From Patiriisocius_A hiemis (GTDB lineage: Bacteria > Bacteroidota > Bacteroidia > Flavobacteriales > Flavobacteriaceae): a stretch of 64,000 nucleotides of DNA. The stretch lies in contig NZ_JAVRHZ010000008.1 of assembly GCF_031846325.1 (NCBI RefSeq), forward strand, positions 108,565 through 172,564, given 5' to 3'. How positions within the stretch are numbered: position 1 is the first letter of the stretch; the number at the start of each line of letters is the position of its first letter. The notes under the pieces were generated by a model. That model worked only from the letters and a program-made list of their open reading frames with translations. It made no database searches and was not told where the DNA came from. The translations under genes were made by a program, and so were the position numbers. This document shows positions 60,614 through 64,000 of this stretch, piece by piece.

Positions 60614-61771
60614 TTATTGTTTACTAAACTTTCTACTTCCTTCATACATTTCATAGCGTACTAGCTTACTTTCAAGCTTACCATTGTAGAGTTTAATTTT
60701 TCTTGAGGGCCTTAGTCCAACATGTTTTAGCGCTTCCATATTACTGGTAATCATCCAAGCATTTGTTCCAGCATAACCTCTTTTTAAAGTGTTTCCTATA
60801 TTACTGTAAAAAGCTTCAATATCTTCAACTGAAATTCGTTCATCGTACGGTGGGTTAAACACCATATGCAATTGACGCCCCGTTTCTTTTTCAGAAGAGA
60901 AGAAGTCTTGTTCCTTAATTTCTATGAATTCAGAAAGGTTAGCATTTTTAATATTTTCCTTTGCTTTTCTAACCGCAAACCCATCTGTATCACTTCCGTA
61001 GATTTTAAAATGAAAATCTTTAACCTTTTTTAAGGCTGCATCCTCAATAACCTCATATAAATCAACATCAAAATCTGGCCAAGTTTCAAAACCAAACTCA
61101 TCTCTGTTTAAATTAGGCGGGATATTACAGGCTATCATAGCAGCTTCAGTTAATATTGTTCCTCCTCCACACATAGGATCCATAAAGTCGCATTGTCCAG
61201 ACCATCCAGAAAGCATAATAATTCCAGCTGCTAAGACTTCATTAATGGGAGCAATTGTATTTTCTATTTTATATCCACGCTTATGTAAAGATTGCCCAGA
61301 ACTATCTAGAGAAACTGTGCAAATATTTCTGTCAATATGAATATTAATTCGAAGGGTAGGATGGTCTAAATCTACATTAGGGCGCTCTCCCTCTTTATCT
61401 CTAAATCGGTCGACAATAGCATCCTTAGTCTTTAAAGCAATGTATTGAGAATGGGTAAAGTATTTAGAATATACAGTTGCATCTACAGCAAGAGATCCGT
61501 TAGCATCCATATACTCCTCCCACGGAATTTGATATATTTTTTTATATAAATCTTCTTCAGTAAAAATATTAAAACCGGTAATTGGTTTTAAAACTTTAAT
61601 AGCTGTCCTGCTACACAGGTTTACCTTATACATAAACCCAGTATCCCCTTCAAAAGAAACATTTCTTGTTCCTATTTCAATATTAGAAGCTCCTAATTGT
61701 CTAAGTTCTTGTGCTAAGAGTTCTTCAAGCCCATAAAGGGTTTTAGCAAGCATTTTAAAGTTTTTTCCCAT
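60614..61771 (-). CDS. THUMP-domain RNA methyltransferase (RlmL N-terminal-domain-like)
   Basis: 385 residues: a THUMP domain (about 1-165; TLYGLEELLAQELRQLGASN) and a Rossmann methyltransferase domain (about 175-385) with FMDPMCGGGTILTEAAMIA and the catalytic NPPYDERI. This is the COG0116 (RlmL/YcbY) type of rRNA or tRNA N2-guanine methyltransferase; the RlmK half found in E. coli RlmL is absent. The long frame starts at 61828, but the ATG at 61771 matches the family start. Confidence 0.9.
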   Translation of the reverse strand: MGKNFKMLAKTLYGLEELLAQELRQLGASNIEIGTRNVSFEGDTGFMYKVNLCSRTAIKVLKPITGFNIFTEEDLYKKIYQIPWEEYMDANGSLAVDATVYSKYFTHSQYIALKTKDAIVDRFRDKEGERPNVDLDHPTLRINIHIDRNICTVSLDSSGQSLHKRGYKIENTIAPINEVLAAGIIMLSGWSGQCDFMDPMCGGGTILTEAAMIACNIPPNLNRDEFGFETWPDFDVDLYEVIEDAALKKVKDFHFKIYGSDTDGFAVRKAKENIKNANLSEFIEIKEQDFFSSEKETGRQLHMVFNPPYDERISVEDIEAFYSNIGNTLKRGYAGTNAWMITSNMEALKHVGLRPSRKIKLYNGKLESKLVRYEMYEGSRKFSKQ

Positions 61772-61862
61772 TAGAATCTCTGTAAATATGAAGGTTTTTT
61801 TAAAGGTATCTTTCTTTAGATGGAACAAAAATAAAGTATTTTAGCACCTTAAAAGAACCTCT

Positions 61863-62594
61863 ATGCAAAAAGATAACCAACATTGGTTTACTTCTTGGTT
61901 TGACACTCCGTATTATCACATCCTTTATAAGGATAGGGACTATAATGAAGCCGCTACTTTTATGAAAAAATTGACGGCTTTTCTTAAACTTGAGCCCAAT
62001 GCAGAAATTTTAGACCTTGCTTGCGGTCGAGGAAGGCACTCAAAGTACCTTAATGAAATAGGCTACAATGTTTTAGGTGCAGATTTATCACCTTCTAACA
62101 TTTTATTTGCAAAACAATTTGAAAATAAAACACTTCATTTTAAAGTACACGATATGTGTATTCCCATGAACAAAACTTTTGATGCTGTATTTAACTTGTT
62201 TACTAGTTTTGGTTATTTTGAAAGTGAAGAAGACAACTACAGAACTATAAAAGCAATTAAACAACAATTAAAGCCGCATGGTTATGGAGTTATTGATTTT
62301 TTAAATACTGAGTATGTAAAGAAGACATTAATTCCTGAAGAAAAAAAAGTAGTAGAGGGAATTACATTTAATATCACAAAAAAATTACAAAATGGCTACA
62401 TAGTTAAAACTATACAGTTTGAAGATCATGGAAAGCACTATACTTTTCAAGAAAAAGTAAAAGCACTTACTTTAAGTGATTTTAAAGAGTATTTTAAAAA
62501 GGCTTCAATAGATTTAAAATATATTTTGGGTAGTTATGATTTGTCAAATTATAACGAAGATACTTCTCAAAGATTAATCCTTATTTTTAAGTAA
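61863..62594 (+). CDS. class I SAM-dependent methyltransferase
   Basis: 243 residues. The SAM-binding motif reads EILDLACGRGRHSKYLNEIG (about 49-68), then VLGADLSPSNI and MCIPMNKTFDAVFNLFTSFG. The substrate cannot be inferred; the family includes ubiquinone/menaquinone-like and small-molecule methyltransferases. Its stop overlaps the start of the ZIP transporter by 1 nt, so the two are co-translated. Confidence 0.85.
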   Translation: MQKDNQHWFTSWFDTPYYHILYKDRDYNEAATFMKKLTAFLKLEPNAEILDLACGRGRHSKYLNEIGYNVLGADLSPSNILFAKQFENKTLHFKVHDMCIPMNKTFDAVFNLFTSFGYFESEEDNYRTIKAIKQQLKPHGYGVIDFLNTEYVKKTLIPEEKKVVEGITFNITKKLQNGYIVKTIQFEDHGKHYTFQEKVKALTLSDFKEYFKKASIDLKYILGSYDLSNYNEDTSQRLILIFK

Positions 62595-63262
62595 TGGTTT
62601 ATATATTATTAATAGCAAGCGTTTTAATAGGGTATATAATAGCCGTATCTATAAAAACAAAAGAACCGGCTTTTTTACCTATACTCTTAGCATTTAGTGG
62701 TTCATTTTTACTTTCTACCACTTTGTTCGAATTACTTCCTGAGGTATTTACAACTCCATCGAAAAAGATTGGCTTGTTTATTATGGGAGGAATTCTATTA
62801 CAAATTATCTTAGATTTCTTTTCAAAAGGAGCAGAACATGGGCATGTTCATATTCATTCAGAAAAAAAAGCATTTCCATGGTTACTTTTTATTAGTCTTT
62901 CTATTCACGCGCTTCTAGAGGGACACCCTATAACGGGTCATGACGCAATGCTTTGGGGGGTAATAGTTCATAAAATCCCAATTGCTATTATTCTCTCATT
63001 ATTTTTTAAAAGAGCTGCTTTTAGTAGTACAACTACAATATTATTTTTATTTCTTTTTGCTTTAATGACACCCCTTGGGAGTTGGATTACTTCAGAAACA
63101 TCATCACTTTCAAGATATCAACAAGAAATTAATGCTATTGTGATAGGGATCTTTTTACATGTATCCACCACAATTCTATTTGAAAGTTCAAAAAATCATA
63201 GCTTTAATTTTTCAAAAATGACAGCTGTTATAATAGCCGCTGTTATTGCATACTTTATTTAG
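62594..63262 (+). CDS. ZIP-family metal (zinc) transporter
   Basis: 222 residues with 7-8 membrane helices. A histidine-rich loop (GAEHGHVHIHSE, about 75-86) and the metal site in HALLEGHPITGH and VHKIPIAIILSLF are visible; these match ZIP transporters that import zinc or other divalent metals. It starts at the stop of the methyltransferase and ends overlapping the convergent hemolysin III gene by 4 nt. Confidence 0.87.
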   Translation: MVYILLIASVLIGYIIAVSIKTKEPAFLPILLAFSGSFLLSTTLFELLPEVFTTPSKKIGLFIMGGILLQIILDFFSKGAEHGHVHIHSEKKAFPWLLFISLSIHALLEGHPITGHDAMLWGVIVHKIPIAIILSLFFKRAAFSSTTTILFLFLFALMTPLGSWITSETSSLSRYQQEINAIVIGIFLHVSTTILFESSKNHSFNFSKMTAVIIAAVIAYFI

Positions 63263-63885
63263 ATAATATAAAGTAGTATAAATAAGTAGTGAAATATACT
63301 TCCCGCTAATACAAAGAGATGCCAAATCACATGATTAAAAGGAATTTTTTCAATAGCATAAAATACAATTCCTACAGTATAAGCCAATCCCCCAGCAATT
63401 AAAAGATAGATTGCTTCAATGGGAACAGTAGCCTTTAACGCTGAAAAGTCAAATACAATTAACCATCCCATAACAAGGTAAAACAGAAGGGATAGTATTT
63501 CAAACCTCCCAGTAAAAAATATTTTTAAAATACTGCCAACTATGGCAATACCCCACACTACATAAAATAGAGTCCAGCCTAAAGAATCTTGCAACGCTAA
63601 CAACAAAACTGGAGAATAAGTGCCCGCTATTAAAAGATAAATACTAATATGGTCTAACTTTCTAAACAGTAATTTCTTTATAGGATCTTTTTGATAATGA
63701 TATAAAGAAGAAGATAAGTACAAGGTTGTTAATGAACTACCATATAATACAATGGCAAGAATACTTTCAAAAGTATTCAGCTTCATGTAGACAAATAATA
63801 ATACAAAACCAATAACAGATAACACAAAACCAATAGAATGTGTAACTACATTTAATTTTTCTTCTCTTTCTGTTTGTTCACTCAT
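63259..63885 (-). CDS. trhA: hemolysin III / PAQR-family membrane protein (TrhA-like)
   Basis: 208 residues with seven membrane helices. The PAQR metal-site residues are visible: the Ser/His/Asp region SSLYHYQKDP and RKLDHISIYLLIAGTYSP, and the C-terminal HVIWHLFVLAGSIFHYL with two histidines. In bacteria TrhA regulates membrane lipid homeostasis; hemolytic activity is not implied. The tail overlaps the ZIP gene by 4 nt. Confidence 0.9.
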   Translation of the reverse strand: MSEQTEREEKLNVVTHSIGFVLSVIGFVLLFVYMKLNTFESILAIVLYGSSLTTLYLSSSLYHYQKDPIKKLLFRKLDHISIYLLIAGTYSPVLLLALQDSLGWTLFYVVWGIAIVGSILKIFFTGRFEILSLLFYLVMGWLIVFDFSALKATVPIEAIYLLIAGGLAYTVGIVFYAIEKIPFNHVIWHLFVLAGSIFHYLFILLYII

Positions 63886-63939
63886 ACCATTTGGGCAATC
63901 TTTTTTGTTCTACAAAAAAGTCACGCTGTACACTTGTAT

Positions 63940-63968
63940 CTTTTTATACAAAGCTATTGTATAAAAAG
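63940..63968. repeat. perfect inverted repeat upstream of the hemolysin III gene
   Basis: CTTTTTATACAA (63940-63951), loop AGCTA, TTGTATAAAAAG (63957-63968). The 12-bp arms have no T run after them, so terminator function is unlikely; an operator for a gene beyond the window is possible. Confidence 0.6.
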
Positions 63969-64000
63969 GATATCGTTACCATCGTTATTGCATTTATTGC

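Noticed and set aside
1..64000. CRISPR array, insertion sequences or integrase/att sites around the retron
   Set aside because: No regularly spaced repeats, transposase or integrase frames were seen; the retron has no obvious flanking direct repeats by eye.

Overview
The window is from an AT-rich, marine-type member of the Flavobacteriaceae (Bacteroidota). Four things support this. Three proteins carry type IX secretion (T9SS) C-terminal sorting domains. Many exported lipoproteins have very short signal peptides ending in S/G-C-K. Promoters have the Bacteroidota form TTTG-N19/20-TAnnTTTG rather than the proteobacterial -35/-10, and classical Shine-Dalgarno sequences are scarce. The family content is also typical: MnmD without MnmC1, a DUF4920 lipoprotein, a LETM1-related protein, the ECF sigma/anti-sigma/sensor trio, fused IcmF and DUF6452/DUF6048. 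No rRNA, tRNA, CRISPR array or insertion sequence was seen.

Layout. 1-3.9 kb is housekeeping: a TIGR01777 epimerase cut by the window edge, mnmD, DUF4920, ilvE and a MazG-like pyrophosphohydrolase. 4.0-12.9 kb is an envelope-signalling island: a lipoprotein, two tandem paralogous TPR histidine kinases, one NarL/FixJ response regulator, a free-standing LuxR-type regulator, two predicted outer-membrane proteins, a PEGA-domain protein and two more lipoproteins. Four copies of an 18-bp palindrome, (A/T)TACCC-N6-GGGTAT, sit upstream of its transcription units. In three of them a perfect TAnnTTTG -7 element follows exactly 22 bp later, which suggests a local, probably autoregulated regulon. 12.9-22.4 kb holds an M49 peptidase, an SRPBCC/GyrI-like protein, crcB, an MFS carrier, a DJ-1/PfpI lipoprotein, an Lrp regulator, an AGCS symporter and a membrane-bound LuxR protein.

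22.45-24.37 kb is a retron. It has a reverse transcriptase with the retron hallmarks NAxxH, YADD and VTG, fused to a TOPRIM-like domain (Ec67-like). Upstream lies a candidate msr-msd RNA bounded by a 12-bp a1/a2 inverted repeat. It is the clearest accessory defence element in the window, and its last codon abuts the start codon of the membrane LuxR gene.

24.4-42.4 kb is core metabolism and secretion: icmF, a long-chain acyl-CoA ligase, T9SS cargo (a metallo-carboxypeptidase, endonuclease I and a glycan-binding-like protein), purL, an RsmB-like methyltransferase and the ECF sigma module. The 42.36-42.97 kb gap, the only one above 300 bp, holds two candidate small RNAs with complementary terminator loops. 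43-48.5 kb has an MsbA-like ABC exporter, a phosphohexomutase, a GT2 glycosyltransferase, DUF4199 and rpmE2. 48.6-52.1 kb is a DUF4331 locus in which the usual single protein is split into N- and C-terminal halves and the C-half is duplicated. 52.3-64 kb has a LETM1-related protein, fumC, a trypsin-like protease of unknown role, rocD, rlmD (lacking the Fe-S cysteines), DUF6452/DUF6048, two further methyltransferases, a ZIP metal transporter and a hemolysin III/PAQR protein.
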